Positions 31,626 through 41,019 of a stretch of DNA of 64,000 nucleotides are shown here, piece by piece; position 1 is the stretch's first letter, and each line of letters starts with the position of its first letter. The translations under genes were made by a program, and so were the position numbers. Below the pieces are notes generated by a model. That model searched no databases. It worked only from the letters and a program-made list of their open reading frames with translations, and was not told the DNA's origin. The DNA is taken from positions 310,001 through 374,000 of the forward strand of contig JADIZB010000038.1 in the NCBI GenBank assembly GCA_016705005.1, in the 5' to 3' direction. The DNA comes from Bacteroidales bacterium (GTDB lineage: Bacteria > Bacteroidota > Bacteroidia > Bacteroidales > Lentimicrobiaceae).

Positions 31626-34073
31626 ATGAAAAACATCAATTTCAAGCAGTTGGTCCCCTATTTCGCGGCCATTTTTATTTTTCTGATCATCGTTATGGGG
31701 TATTTCAGCCCACTGCTCGAAGGAAAAAAGCTCAGGCAGGGGGATATCACCAACTGGAAAGGGATGTCGAAAGAGATAACCGATTTCAGAGCAAAAACCG
31801 GTGAAGAAGCCTTGTGGACAAACTCAATGTTTGGAGGTATGCCGGCCTATCAGATTTCGGTTGAATACAACGCTAATCAGGTCAGGTTTTTCGATAAAAT
31901 TTTTACCCTGGGACTGCCCCATCCAGCCGGGATGGTATTCCTGTATTTTATAGGGTTCTTCATACTGCTGCTTGTCCTAAAAATTGATCCATGGCTGGCC
32001 ATTGCCGGGTCCCTCGCATTTGCCTTTTCATCCTATTTCCTGGTAATTCTCGAAGCTGGCCACAACAGTAAGGCACATGCCATTGGCTATATGGCTCCGG
32101 TAATCGCAGGAATTATACTGACCTACAACGGCCGTCTGCTTGCCGGCAGCTTGCTCACAGCCTTGTTTCTCTCACTTGAAATCAGAGCCAACCACCTTCA
32201 GATAACTTATTATCTGCTGATCCTGGTGGTAGTACTCGGCATGTTTCAACTCGCTGAAGCCATTAAGAACAAGAAACACCTCTTATTTCTGAAAGCAACA
32301 GGACTGCTGATTATTGCTGCAGCTCTGGCTGTTGCCACCAACATTACCAACTTATGGGCTACCTGGGAGTATGGAAAGGAAACCATCAGGGGAAAGACGG
32401 AACTCACGTCTGATAAGGAGAACAGGACTACCGGGCTCGATAAGGATTATGCCACACAGTGGAGCTATGGCACCGCTGAAAGTTTCTCACTGCTGATACC
32501 CAATGCTAAGGGTGGCGCATCCGGAAGTCTTGGTAATAATGAAAATGCGATGAAAAAAGCCGACCCTTCAGTGGCAGAAACCATAGCAGGACAAAACCAA
32601 TACTGGGGAGACCAGCCGTTCACTTCTGGGCCGGTGTATGCCGGGGCCATCATGGTCTTCCTGTTTATTCTCGGGCTGTTTATCGTGAAAGGGAATCTTA
32701 GGTGGTGGCTGCTTGCCGCTACTTTGCTTTCGGTGATGCTGGCCTGGGGAAAGAATTTTATGCCTCTCACCGATTTCTTCCTTCATTACATACCCGGATA
32801 TAACAAATTCAGGGCTGTATCTATGATTCTTGTTATTGCTGAATTAACTATACCATTGCTGGGAATTCTTGCCCTGAACGAGATTTTTCGCGAGCCACGA
32901 ATCCTAAAAGAAAAACAAAAGTATTTCTACATTTCAATAGGTATAACGGCTGGTATCGCCCTTATTTTTTATCTGATTCCTCAAACCTTTTTCAGCTTTC
33001 TGAGCAATGCAGAAACCTCGGCCATTGCTTCACAAAAGTCGCAACTTGAACAGGGACAGTTAGAACAATTCAACACCATCGTCTCCAATCTCGAAAAAGT
33101 CAGGATGGCCATCTTCAAAGCAGATGCAATCAGGAGCTTCATTTTTATCCTGTTATCGGCAGCACTCATCTGGCTTTACAGCATCAGAAAAGTAACCGGA
33201 CCAATTTTAATCACAGGCATAACTTTGCTTATAGCCGTAGATATGATACCCGTTGCAAAACGATACCTGAACAACGATAACTTTGCAGGAAAATCGCAGG
33301 TTGCAGTTCCATTCCAGCCAACCTCCGCCGACCAGCTGATCATGAAAGATACCGACCCTAACTTCAGGGTTTTCAATATGACTGTCGGGGCGTTCCAGGA
33401 TGCCAGCACTTCCTATTTCCATAAAAGTATTGGTGGATATCATGGTGCCAAACTACGCCGATACCAGGAACTGATTGATCACCACCTCACGAAAAACAAT
33501 GAGGCTGTGCTTAACATGCTGAATACCAAATATGTTGTTTACCCTGACAATAACAGGCAGCCGGCTGTTCAAATCAACATGGGGGCTATGGGAAATGCCT
33601 GGTTCGTCAAAGAGGTGAAATTTGTTGACAATGCCGATCAGGAAATTGATGCATTGACCAGTTTCAGCCCGGCCCAGACTGCCATTGTCGATAAACGATT
33701 CAGCAAAGAATTGCAGGGTCTGAACATCATACCTGATTCTTCGGCAAACATTGAACTCAGGGAATACCAGCCGAACAAACTGAAATATGTGTATAATGCA
33801 GCTGGCGAACAGCTTGCCATTTTTTCCGAAATCTATTATGCCAAAGGCTGGAATGCCTTCATTGATGGTAAACCTGTTCCACATTTCAGGGCAAATTATG
33901 TGCTGAGAGCTATGGTGGTGCCTGCCGGTAAACATGAGATTGAATTCCGGTTTGAACCAACAGTTTTCTTTACGGGTGAGAAGATTTCATTTGCTGGCTC
34001 CCTGCTCCTGATTCTGTTACTGCTCGGTTATGCCGGAAACGAAATCCGCAGGTATATGAGCAGGAAGGCTTAA
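31626..34073 (+). CDS. YfhO family membrane protein
   Basis: An 815-residue integral membrane protein with about a dozen helices over residues 1-580 and at the extreme carboxyl end, and a soluble extracytoplasmic domain between about 580 and 780. The features fit the YfhO family of GT-C-like membrane proteins, of which characterised members decorate teichoic or other envelope polymers with sugars: early GDITNWKGMSKE loop, WTNSMFGGMPAYQIS, FSSYFLVILEAGHNSKAHAIGYM. The tail FSEIYYAKGWNAFIDGKPVPHFRANYVLRAMVVPAGKHEIEFRF is typical of the family. The substrate is unknown. It precedes a GT-B glycosyltransferase by 18 bp. Confidence 0.85.
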   Translation: MKNINFKQLVPYFAAIFIFLIIVMGYFSPLLEGKKLRQGDITNWKGMSKEITDFRAKTGEEALWTNSMFGGMPAYQISVEYNANQVRFFDKIFTLGLPHPAGMVFLYFIGFFILLLVLKIDPWLAIAGSLAFAFSSYFLVILEAGHNSKAHAIGYMAPVIAGIILTYNGRLLAGSLLTALFLSLEIRANHLQITYYLLILVVVLGMFQLAEAIKNKKHLLFLKATGLLIIAAALAVATNITNLWATWEYGKETIRGKTELTSDKENRTTGLDKDYATQWSYGTAESFSLLIPNAKGGASGSLGNNENAMKKADPSVAETIAGQNQYWGDQPFTSGPVYAGAIMVFLFILGLFIVKGNLRWWLLAATLLSVMLAWGKNFMPLTDFFLHYIPGYNKFRAVSMILVIAELTIPLLGILALNEIFREPRILKEKQKYFYISIGITAGIALIFYLIPQTFFSFLSNAETSAIASQKSQLEQGQLEQFNTIVSNLEKVRMAIFKADAIRSFIFILLSAALIWLYSIRKVTGPILITGITLLIAVDMIPVAKRYLNNDNFAGKSQVAVPFQPTSADQLIMKDTDPNFRVFNMTVGAFQDASTSYFHKSIGGYHGAKLRRYQELIDHHLTKNNEAVLNMLNTKYVVYPDNNRQPAVQINMGAMGNAWFVKEVKFVDNADQEIDALTSFSPAQTAIVDKRFSKELQGLNIIPDSSANIELREYQPNKLKYVYNAAGEQLAIFSEIYYAKGWNAFIDGKPVPHFRANYVLRAMVVPAGKHEIEFRFEPTVFFTGEKISFAGSLLLILLLLGYAGNEIRRYMSRKA

Positions 34074-34091
34074 TATCCGGCAATAACATCC

Positions 34092-35399
34092 ATGGAATCA
34101 AAGCGCAGGGTACTGATTATCAGCTATTACTGGCCGCCAAGCGGAGGTGCCGGGGTTCAGCGATGGCTGAAATTTGTCAAATACCTGCGCGAATGTGGCT
34201 GGGAACCTGTGATTTACACTCCTGAAAATCCTGAATTTCCCTCCCTGGATACGAGCCTGTTTAGAGACATTCCCGATGGTATCGAAATTGTCAGGACACC
34301 CATCTGGGAGCCCTACCGCTTTTATAAGAAGCTTATTGGAGCAGGCAAAAATGAAAGGATTAATGCCGGTTTCCTTTCCGAAAAAAAGAGACCCGGTTTG
34401 GCTGAAAAATTCTCCATCTGGCTCCGCGGTAATTTTTTCATCCCGGATGCACGAAAATTCTGGATCAAACCTTCTGTCAGATTTCTGTTAAAATATCTCA
34501 CAAAAAATCCGGTTGACGCGATTGTCTCAACCGGGCCGCCCCATTCCATGCATATGATTGCCCTGGGTGTAAAAAGGAAAACCGGAATTCCCTGGTTGGC
34601 AGATTTCCGTGATCCCTGGACAAACATTGACTTTTATCACGAGCTGATGCTTACCGGATGGGCCGATAAAAAGCATCACCGGCAGGAATTTGCTGTGCTG
34701 AAAGAAGCAGATGAAGTCGTGGTAATCAGCCGTTCGATGAGAACAGACTTCCTTAAAATTCATGCAAGAGAGTATTCAGTCATCACCAATGGTTTTGATG
34801 AAGATGATGTAACAGGCCTCGAAGTGGAAACGGATAAGAAATTCACCCTGTCGCATATTGGAACCATGGTAAAAACGCGCAATCCAGAAGGGTTGTGGAA
34901 AGCTATAAGTGAAGAAACCATCCGGAATCCGGTCTTCGCATCGAATCTGGAGATTAAACTCGTTGGGAGTGTGGATTATTCTGTTAATGAAAGCATCCAC
35001 ATTGCCGGACTTGAAAAGTATGTCAATAGGGTCAGCTACCTGCCGCATGAAGAAGTTGTCAGAGTTCAGCAACAATCGCAGGTTTTGTTACTACTGATCA
35101 ACGATACCCCAAATGCAAAAGTGATCCTGCCAGGTAAGTTCTTCGAATATATGGCATCACGCAGGCCAATCCTTTGTATCGGACCTTTGGACGGGGATGC
35201 GGCTCAGGTTATTGCCGATACTGAATCGGGCGTGGTTGTTGAAAAGGATGATGTCGCCGGAATCAGGAAAGCTGTTCATGAATTGTACAGCCGTTTTGAA
35301 AACGGCACTACTACTGTTAAAAGCAGTGGCATTGGAAAATACTCAAGAAAGGAACTTACTGCAAGACTTGCTGAGAGGCTTAACCACATCTGCCGCTGA
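34092..35399 (+). CDS. GT-B glycosyltransferase (family 4-like)
   Basis: A 435-residue cytoplasmic or peripheral membrane glycosyltransferase. The amino-terminal domain has ISYYWPPSGGAGVQRWLKFVKYLRECGW, the glycine-rich loop typical of GT4 enzymes, and DPWTNIDFY; the carboxyl-terminal domain carries the nucleotide-sugar-binding part (HIGTMVKTRNPEGLWKAISE, YLPHEEVVRVQQQSQVLLLLIND, LPGKFFEYMASRRPILCIGP). The family 4 E-x7-E motif is represented by the KFFEYMASRRPI region. Donor and acceptor are unknown. It lies between YfhO and gpsA and ends 1 bp from the convergent gpsA stop. Confidence 0.85.
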   Translation: MESKRRVLIISYYWPPSGGAGVQRWLKFVKYLRECGWEPVIYTPENPEFPSLDTSLFRDIPDGIEIVRTPIWEPYRFYKKLIGAGKNERINAGFLSEKKRPGLAEKFSIWLRGNFFIPDARKFWIKPSVRFLLKYLTKNPVDAIVSTGPPHSMHMIALGVKRKTGIPWLADFRDPWTNIDFYHELMLTGWADKKHHRQEFAVLKEADEVVVISRSMRTDFLKIHAREYSVITNGFDEDDVTGLEVETDKKFTLSHIGTMVKTRNPEGLWKAISEETIRNPVFASNLEIKLVGSVDYSVNESIHIAGLEKYVNRVSYLPHEEVVRVQQQSQVLLLLINDTPNAKVILPGKFFEYMASRRPILCIGPLDGDAAQVIADTESGVVVEKDDVAGIRKAVHELYSRFENGTTTVKSSGIGKYSRKELTARLAERLNHICR

Positions 35400-35400
35400 T

Positions 35401-36411
35401 TCAGTGCCCGTTTGTTGGTACCGGGGGCAGATCGTTATTGATGATGCTGCCGATAAATTTCTTGATATTATACCCCCCATCGAAAACCCTGTTCAGTTCA
35501 GCGAGCATAAAATATTCCGATTCAGGCACCTGCATTGTAAAAAGGCGTTCACTGATCACACCCGCAGCAATTCGGCCTTCAAGGACTACTTTTCCTGAAA
35601 TATCATCAGAAAAGAATCCCTTTCCGATCAGCAAACCGAGGGTGCGGTTACGGCTGAGGTCATTCAATGCTGTTAATCCAAAATCACCAATACCACAATA
35701 CCTGAACATGGTTTCCTGCTTTCCACCGAATTTGAGAAGAATGTGCCTCATTTCATTGAAAGCCCTTGTAAATACCATGAACCTGAGGTTAGGTGAGTCG
35801 AAATGGGCATCCACGATTCCGATGATGATGGCATAGATATTTTTCAGGATGCTCATAATCTCCACTCCTTTAACATCCGTGGTATAATCTGTATGAATGG
35901 TGGTTGAGTCAAATACATCCTTCAAAAGTCTGAAAACCGACTCATCTTCGGCACCCACTGTCATAGCGGTAGGCATGTGATTGATCAGTTCACGGGCAAA
36001 AGTAGGCCCCTTTAAAGTGCAGACAGGGTTCGGGACAATCCTTTTCAGGTCGTCAACAATGGTTTCACTGTCGGTTCCGAATCCCTTGGCCAGGTTTACA
36101 ATCACAGCCTCCCGACATATTGAGTCGAGCATTGAGTTCAGATATGGAACCACAGCCACCGAGGGGATCGCCAGAAAGATGACATGGGCAGTTTCCAACA
36201 CTGTATTGCTGCCGGTGGCTTTCAACCTGGGATTTAACCTGATCTGGGGAAAATAGGATGTATTGATGTGTTTTATGTTGATATCATCAACAACATCAGA
36301 CTCTACAGAAAGAAGTGTCACGTTCAGGTTGTTCTTTTCAGCCAGTACATGACCCAGCGCTGTACCAATGGTTCCGGCTCCGGCAATGCAGATATTGATT
36401 GAATCACGCAT
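35401..36411 (-). CDS. gpsA: Glycerol-3-phosphate dehydrogenase [NAD(P)+]
   Basis: Makes sn-glycerol 3-phosphate from dihydroxyacetone phosphate for phospholipid synthesis. With the ATG at 36411 it is 336 residues; a GTG three codons upstream is possible. The Rossmann motif is CIAGAGTIGTALGHVLAE, followed by VIFLAIPSVAVVPYLNSM, NLAKGFGTD, LKGPTFARELINHMPTAMTVG, the catalytic lysine region VKGVEIMSILKNIYAIIIGI and YCGIGDFGLTAL. The variant motifs (AGTIGTA, GTDS) differ a little from E. coli GpsA but the order and length agree with the family. Confidence 0.92.
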   Translation of the reverse strand: MRDSINICIAGAGTIGTALGHVLAEKNNLNVTLLSVESDVVDDINIKHINTSYFPQIRLNPRLKATGSNTVLETAHVIFLAIPSVAVVPYLNSMLDSICREAVIVNLAKGFGTDSETIVDDLKRIVPNPVCTLKGPTFARELINHMPTAMTVGAEDESVFRLLKDVFDSTTIHTDYTTDVKGVEIMSILKNIYAIIIGIVDAHFDSPNLRFMVFTRAFNEMRHILLKFGGKQETMFRYCGIGDFGLTALNDLSRNRTLGLLIGKGFFSDDISGKVVLEGRIAAGVISERLFTMQVPESEYFMLAELNRVFDGGYNIKKFIGSIINNDLPPVPTNGH

Positions 36412-36540
36412 AAGGTTCACTTTTTTTTCGGCAAGGGTGCAAAGATAAGCCTATTTCTTTTCCGATTGGCACAGTATCCTTTATGACCTGACTGGTTGAC
36501 AAGCATCGCGGGGAAGCTGGTATCAGATTGATAAAAATCC

Positions 36541-36548
36541 TATATTTG
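36541..36548 (+). promoter_or_regulatory. Putative -7 box of the nonulosonate cluster
   Basis: TATATTTG fits TAnnTTTG and ends only 4 bp before the ATG of the first gene of the cluster. If real, transcription would begin at or next to the start codon, giving a leaderless mRNA. No good -33 box. Confidence 0.45.
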
Positions 36549-36552
36549 TCAT

Positions 36553-37080
36553 ATGGAGCATAGAATAAAAGCGGTATTGACTGACATTGACGGTGTATGG
36601 ACCGATGGCCGGATATACCTTAATGAAGAGGGGAAATCCTTTAAAGCTTTCAACAACCTTGATAGCGTTGGTGTGGCCCTGCTCAGGCTTGCAGAGATTC
36701 CGGTAATTATAATTACCGGTGAAGATTCGGTGGTTATACGTCGGAGAGCCGAACAGCTCAAAATAAACCATGTATTCACCGGTGCACGAAACAAACTCCT
36801 GATCGCTGAAACTATTCTTACTGACCTGGACATCAGCCTGTCGGAATGCGCCTATGTAGGAGATGATCTTGCTGATCTCCCGCTGCTGAAAGCCGCCGGT
36901 TTAAGTGCCGTTCCTGACAATGCACCTGAGCTCCTGAAAAACCAGGTTTCACACATTCTGAAAAAAACAGGCGGAAGCGGTGCTTTCAGGGAATTCAGTG
37001 AACTGGTACTTCAGCATTGTGGAATTCTTGATGAGATTATCAATGCATTCCTGAACAAAATTTCATCGAAAAATTACTGA
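36553..37080 (+). CDS. KdsC-type HAD phosphatase of the nonulosonate cluster
   Basis: A 175-residue haloacid-dehalogenase phosphatase without a cap domain, like KdsC. Motif I is LTDIDGVWTDGRIY (nucleophile Asp11 and Asp13), motif II IIITGEDS, motif III Lys in the GARNKLLIAETIL region, and motif IV YVGDDLADLPLL. In this setting it most likely removes phosphate from a nonulosonic acid 9-phosphate or a related sugar phosphate; KDO 8-phosphate is the alternative. It begins the cluster of neuD-neuB-neuC-nucleotidyltransferase-neuA, 137 bp before neuD. Confidence 0.85.
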   Translation: MEHRIKAVLTDIDGVWTDGRIYLNEEGKSFKAFNNLDSVGVALLRLAEIPVIIITGEDSVVIRRRAEQLKINHVFTGARNKLLIAETILTDLDISLSECAYVGDDLADLPLLKAAGLSAVPDNAPELLKNQVSHILKKTGGSGAFREFSELVLQHCGILDEIINAFLNKISSKNY

Positions 37081-37216
37081 AAAGTATAGCCGGAGCTAAG
37101 TCAACGAAGGCCTGTTCTGATATAAATTTGCAGCAGATAAACACGAGTGAAGGATAAGATTTGCTTAAGTCAACCCTTAGGGTGGTTGAAATGAATTGCA
37201 ACAGGAAAAAACATTG

Positions 37217-37855
37217 ATGGAAAAAATAAAACTGATTCTTTTGGGAGGTGGCGGGCATTGTAACTCCGTTATTGAAAGTATTGAACATTCCGGCAAATTC
37301 ATCATTTCAGGAATCCTCGAACCACCACCCCTGAAAGCAGAATTCATCAACAATTATCCGGTCATCGGCACCGATGATGAAATTCCTGATCTAGTAGCAA
37401 AGGGGTTTTCATTTCATGTTACGGTCGGACACATTAAAAATCCGGCTCCCCGCCGAAAACTGTTTGAGTTGTTAAAAAAACATATGGCTCCCATTGCCAC
37501 GGTTATTGATGCATCGGCAGTTGTTTCTGAACACGCTGTGGTTGGCGAAGGAACTGTCGTATTGAGGCAGGCGTTTGTGAATTCAGGGGCATCAATAGGC
37601 AATAATTGCATTATCAATACAGGCTCCATCATAGAACATGATGCCCGCATCGGAAATTTTGTTCATGTTTCAACCGGAGCTATAGTAAACGGTGATTGCG
37701 TAATTGGCGACAACTGCTTTATCGGCAGTGGAGCCATCCTCTCGAATAATATTACCATCTGTGCTGATGTACTGATTGGTGCCGGTTCGGTTGTACTGAA
37801 GTCTGTCAGCGAGCCGGGAATTTACCATGGAAATCCGGCAAGATTGTTAAAGTAA
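37217..37855 (+). CDS. neuD: NeuD/PglD-family sugar acyltransferase
   Basis: A 212-residue left-handed beta-helix acetyltransferase that O- or N-acetylates nucleotide-linked or free amino sugars with acetyl-CoA. The amino-terminal Rossmann-like part is KLILLGGGGHCNSVIESIE; hexapeptide repeats follow from about residue 90 (GEGTVVLRQAFVNSGASIGNNCIINTGSIIEHDARIGNFVHVSTGAIVNGDCVIGDNCFIGSGAILS read as repeats), with catalytic His in IIEHDA. The ATG at 37217 gives the standard start; a TTG seven codons upstream is less likely. It is followed 5 bp later by neuB. Confidence 0.87.
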   Translation: MEKIKLILLGGGGHCNSVIESIEHSGKFIISGILEPPPLKAEFINNYPVIGTDDEIPDLVAKGFSFHVTVGHIKNPAPRRKLFELLKKHMAPIATVIDASAVVSEHAVVGEGTVVLRQAFVNSGASIGNNCIINTGSIIEHDARIGNFVHVSTGAIVNGDCVIGDNCFIGSGAILSNNITICADVLIGAGSVVLKSVSEPGIYHGNPARLLK

Positions 37856-37860
37856 TCCTC

Positions 37861-38880
37861 ATGAAGAAAACCATCATCATCGCCGAAGCAGGTGTTAATC
37901 ATAACGGAAGCCTGGCTATGGCTTTCAAACTGATAGATTATGCTTCGGAGGCAGGTGCTGATTATGTCAAATTCCAGACATTCAATGCATCTAAACTGGT
38001 ATCGGCAGTGGCTCCCAAAGCTGAATATCAGGCTAAAAATACCGCGACTGAAGTAACCGGACAACAAGAAATGCTTGAAAAACTCACGCTGACCCAGGAT
38101 GATTTCAGAGCGCTTTACGATTATTGTCAAACAAGGAAAATTGGATTTCTCTCAACTGGTTTTGACAGCGATAGTGTACTTTTTATTGATCGTCTCGGTG
38201 TTGACTATCACAAAATCCCGTCTGGTGAAATAACAAACCTCCCCTACCTGAGACTGATCGGATCCCTTGGTAAACCAGTTATCCTTTCGACAGGAATGGC
38301 TACTCTTGAAGAAATCAGGGTCGCCCTTGATGTGCTGTATGAACAGGGAATAACTGATAACAGGCTTACTATACTTCATTGCACTACAGAATACCCTGCA
38401 CCTTTTACAGAAGTGAATCTGAACGCAATACAAAGTATCAGAAATGCATTTGGCATTAAAACCGGATATTCTGATCACACTGCTGGAATAGAAATTCCGG
38501 TAGCTGCCGTAGCCCTCGGGGCAGTAATGATAGAAAAACATTTCACATCCGATCGAAATCTTCCGGGCCCTGACCATAAAGCATCACTTGAGCCGAATGA
38601 ACTTGCAGCTATGGTCAGAAGCATCCGAAATGTTGAAATGTCTTTTGGCGATGGCATTAAAAAGCCCTCTCCTTCTGAAATAAAAAACATCCCTATTGCC
38701 AGGCGCAGTATTCACCTTGCTGAAAATCTGCCGGCCGGCCATGTTCTGAAAGAATCCGATCTTGTAATGAAGCGTCCTGGCAATGGAATCAGCCCGATGC
38801 TGATGGATAAGGTTATTGGAAAAACACTGAAAACTAACCTTGATAAAGATACCCTTCTGACGTGGGAAAACCTGCTGTAA
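37861..38880 (+). CDS. neuB: N-acetylneuraminate/legionaminate synthase
   Basis: Condenses phosphoenolpyruvate with a six-carbon N-acetyl amino sugar to form a nonulosonic acid. The 339-residue protein has the TIM barrel (IIAEAGVNHNGSLAMAFKLID, GADYVKFQTF, KIPSGEITNLPYLR, VILSTGMATLEEI, LHCTTEYPAPFTEVNLNAI, GYSDHTAGIEIPVAAVALGA, IEKHFTSDRNLPGPDHKASLEP) and a carboxyl-terminal antifreeze-like SAF domain (about residues 280-338, ARRSIHLAENLPAGHVLKESDL). Substrate specificity (Neu5Ac, Leg or 8-epi-Leg) cannot be decided here. The following neuC frame overlaps its last 19 bp. Confidence 0.94.
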   Translation: MKKTIIIAEAGVNHNGSLAMAFKLIDYASEAGADYVKFQTFNASKLVSAVAPKAEYQAKNTATEVTGQQEMLEKLTLTQDDFRALYDYCQTRKIGFLSTGFDSDSVLFIDRLGVDYHKIPSGEITNLPYLRLIGSLGKPVILSTGMATLEEIRVALDVLYEQGITDNRLTILHCTTEYPAPFTEVNLNAIQSIRNAFGIKTGYSDHTAGIEIPVAAVALGAVMIEKHFTSDRNLPGPDHKASLEPNELAAMVRSIRNVEMSFGDGIKKPSPSEIKNIPIARRSIHLAENLPAGHVLKESDLVMKRPGNGISPMLMDKVIGKTLKTNLDKDTLLTWENLL

Positions 38881-39986
38881 AAATTGCTGTTCTTACCAGC
38901 TCAAGGGCTGATTTCGGCATCTACATGCCATTGCTTGCCCTGCTTCAGTCTGATAATGCATTCGACCTTGAAGTCATTGCGTTCGGGACCCATCCGGCTG
39001 AAAGATATGGATATTCGCTTCAACATATCCTGGATGCAGGCCTGAAAGTGGTATACAGTTTCGACACCGCCCCTCTGAACGATAACCCTGTTGATATCTC
39101 GAGATCAATGGCCGGCGTTAATCTTAAAATGGCTGATGTCTGGAATGAAACGAAGTATGATCTTGTGTTTGCCCTGGGCGACCGGTATGAAATGTTTTCT
39201 GCTGTTGCATCAGCCATGCCATTCAATCTGAAGATTGCGCACATTCATGGAGGTGAAACCACACTGGGAGCCATTGATAATGCATTCAGGCATTCCATTA
39301 CCCATATGTCGTACCTGCACTTTGCCTGTACAGAAGCTTACAGGAAACGCATTACAGAACTGACCGGAAGCACCAGCAAAGTGTTCAATACAGGAGCCCT
39401 TGGAATTGATAACCTCACACAGCTGAATTTCCTTGACGAAGCTGCACTTAAAGGAAAATCAGGCATTGATTTCAGTATTCCATCCCTGTTGATTACCCTG
39501 CACCCTGAAACCATCGGGTTTGAGGAAAACAGCCTGAATACGGATCAGATGTTGATGGCTCTTGATCATCTTGACAGGTTTCAGCAGGTAGTTACAATGC
39601 CTAATGCCGATACCTCGGGTCAGATGATCCGACAGAAACTTATTGCTTACGCTGAAAACCGCAGGCACGTGAAACTTGTCGAAAATTTCGGGACCCAGGG
39701 ATACCTCAGTGCCATGAAACTGACTACGCTGATGCTGGGAAACAGTTCAAGCGGTTTCATGGAAGCTTCCTACTTTCCGAAATGGGTGATCAACCTGGGA
39801 CACAGACAGGATGGCCGACTCCGGACACCGAATATCGTGGATGTGGAATTCAGTAAAGATAAAATCATTGAAGCTGTCAGCAACGCTGCCAACACTCCCC
39901 TTCCGGTTTTCCCGCCGGCTTACGGGGATGGACATGCAGCTGAAAAAATCGTCAAAATTCTAAAGAATGAATTCGCAATTAATTGA
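38862..39986 (+). CDS. neuC: UDP-N-acetylglucosamine 2-epimerase, hydrolysing type
   Basis: Converts a UDP- or GDP-linked 2-acetamido sugar to the free 2-epimer, ManNAc or its diamino analogue, the substrate of NeuB. The 374-residue protein has the epimerase family pattern: IAVLTSSRADFGIYMPLL, FALGDRYEMFSAVASAMPFNLKIAHIHGGETTLGAIDNAFRHSITHMSYLHFACTE read in segments, and the nucleotide-binding LGNSSSGFMEA. Translation starts at a GTG inside neuB (19-bp overlap) because no ATG precedes the KIAVLTSSRADFG segment. In the legionaminate pathway the homologue is LegG. Its own last 20 bp overlap the next gene. Confidence 0.9.
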   Translation: MGKPAVKIAVLTSSRADFGIYMPLLALLQSDNAFDLEVIAFGTHPAERYGYSLQHILDAGLKVVYSFDTAPLNDNPVDISRSMAGVNLKMADVWNETKYDLVFALGDRYEMFSAVASAMPFNLKIAHIHGGETTLGAIDNAFRHSITHMSYLHFACTEAYRKRITELTGSTSKVFNTGALGIDNLTQLNFLDEAALKGKSGIDFSIPSLLITLHPETIGFEENSLNTDQMLMALDHLDRFQQVVTMPNADTSGQMIRQKLIAYAENRRHVKLVENFGTQGYLSAMKLTTLMLGNSSSGFMEASYFPKWVINLGHRQDGRLRTPNIVDVEFSKDKIIEAVSNAANTPLPVFPPAYGDGHAAEKIVKILKNEFAIN

Positions 39987-41019
39987 AAAACATACCATTC
40001 CGGCAATTACTCCTCTGAGGCAGGCACTCGAGAAATTAAACGATGTACCTGATAATCTCACACTTTTTGTGCTGAATGAAGCTCAACAACTGGTAGGTAC
40101 ACTTACCGACGGCGACGTAAGGAGGGGATTACTCACAGGGCTTGACCTCAACGACCAGACAGGGCGATTCATGTTCCGGGATTTCCGGTTCCTGAAACAG
40201 CATGGATTCACACTGACGCAGGTAAAGGAACTCAGGGACAAAAGGATCAAGATGGTTCCGGTACTCGACAGCGAGAACAGGATTGTACGTCTTGCCGATC
40301 TGGCCAGTTCAAGGTCTCTGTTACCCCTGGAAGCTATACTGATGGCCGGAGGCAGGGGCGAGCGTCTCAGACCTCTTACCGACAGTATCCCTAAGCCACT
40401 GCTGAAAGTAGGCGACAAACCAATTCTTGAGCATAACCTCGACCACCTGTCATCTTTTGGCATTGACCATTTCCACATTGCGATCAATTATCTGGGCAGC
40501 ATGATCAGCGATTATTTCGGGGATGGATCGGCAAGAAACATCAGCATCAGTTACCTGAATGAAAAACGTCCGCTGGGAACCCTCGGCGCAGCTTCTATGA
40601 TCGAAAACTTTGTTTTTGAAAATATCCTTGTAATGAATGCCGATATCCTTACCAACATAGATCTGGAGGACTTTTTCAACGATTTTGAAGAACAGCAGGC
40701 GCTGATGTCGGTCGCCTCAGTGCCTTATAAGGTAAACATGCCTTTTGCTGTATTGGAGACAAAACAAAACAGGGTCCTGTCATTCAGGGAAAAGCCCCAG
40801 TACACTTATTACACCAGTGGCGGGCTCTATCTGATGAAACGGTCGCTGATCAATCGCATTCCACCCGGATCCATGTATCATGCAACTGACCTGATGGACA
40901 ATATCCTGCTGAATGATGAAAAACTGGTTCAGTATCCCATTCACGGAGTTTGGATGGATATCGGGCGCAGGGAGGATTTCGACAAAGCCCAGGAAGAAAT
41001 CAAACACATCCGTTTCTGA
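39967..41019 (+). CDS. CBS-domain sugar nucleotidyltransferase (PtmE-like)
   Basis: A 350-residue fusion of two CBS-like modules (about residues 1-115, TLTDGDVRRGLLTGLDLN, KMVPVLDSENRIV) and a sugar-phosphate nucleotidylyltransferase (about 120-350: EAILMAGGRGERLRPLTDSIPKPLL, the pyrophosphorylase signature; VMNADILTNIDL with the metal Asp; GVWMDIGRREDFDKA). The arrangement is that of PtmE, which makes GDP-glucosamine in the Campylobacter legionaminic acid pathway. The next gene starts within its stop codon (TGATG). The exact nucleotide used is inference from the family. Confidence 0.85.
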   Translation: MNSQLIEKHTIPAITPLRQALEKLNDVPDNLTLFVLNEAQQLVGTLTDGDVRRGLLTGLDLNDQTGRFMFRDFRFLKQHGFTLTQVKELRDKRIKMVPVLDSENRIVRLADLASSRSLLPLEAILMAGGRGERLRPLTDSIPKPLLKVGDKPILEHNLDHLSSFGIDHFHIAINYLGSMISDYFGDGSARNISISYLNEKRPLGTLGAASMIENFVFENILVMNADILTNIDLEDFFNDFEEQQALMSVASVPYKVNMPFAVLETKQNRVLSFREKPQYTYYTSGGLYLMKRSLINRIPPGSMYHATDLMDNILLNDEKLVQYPIHGVWMDIGRREDFDKAQEEIKHIRF

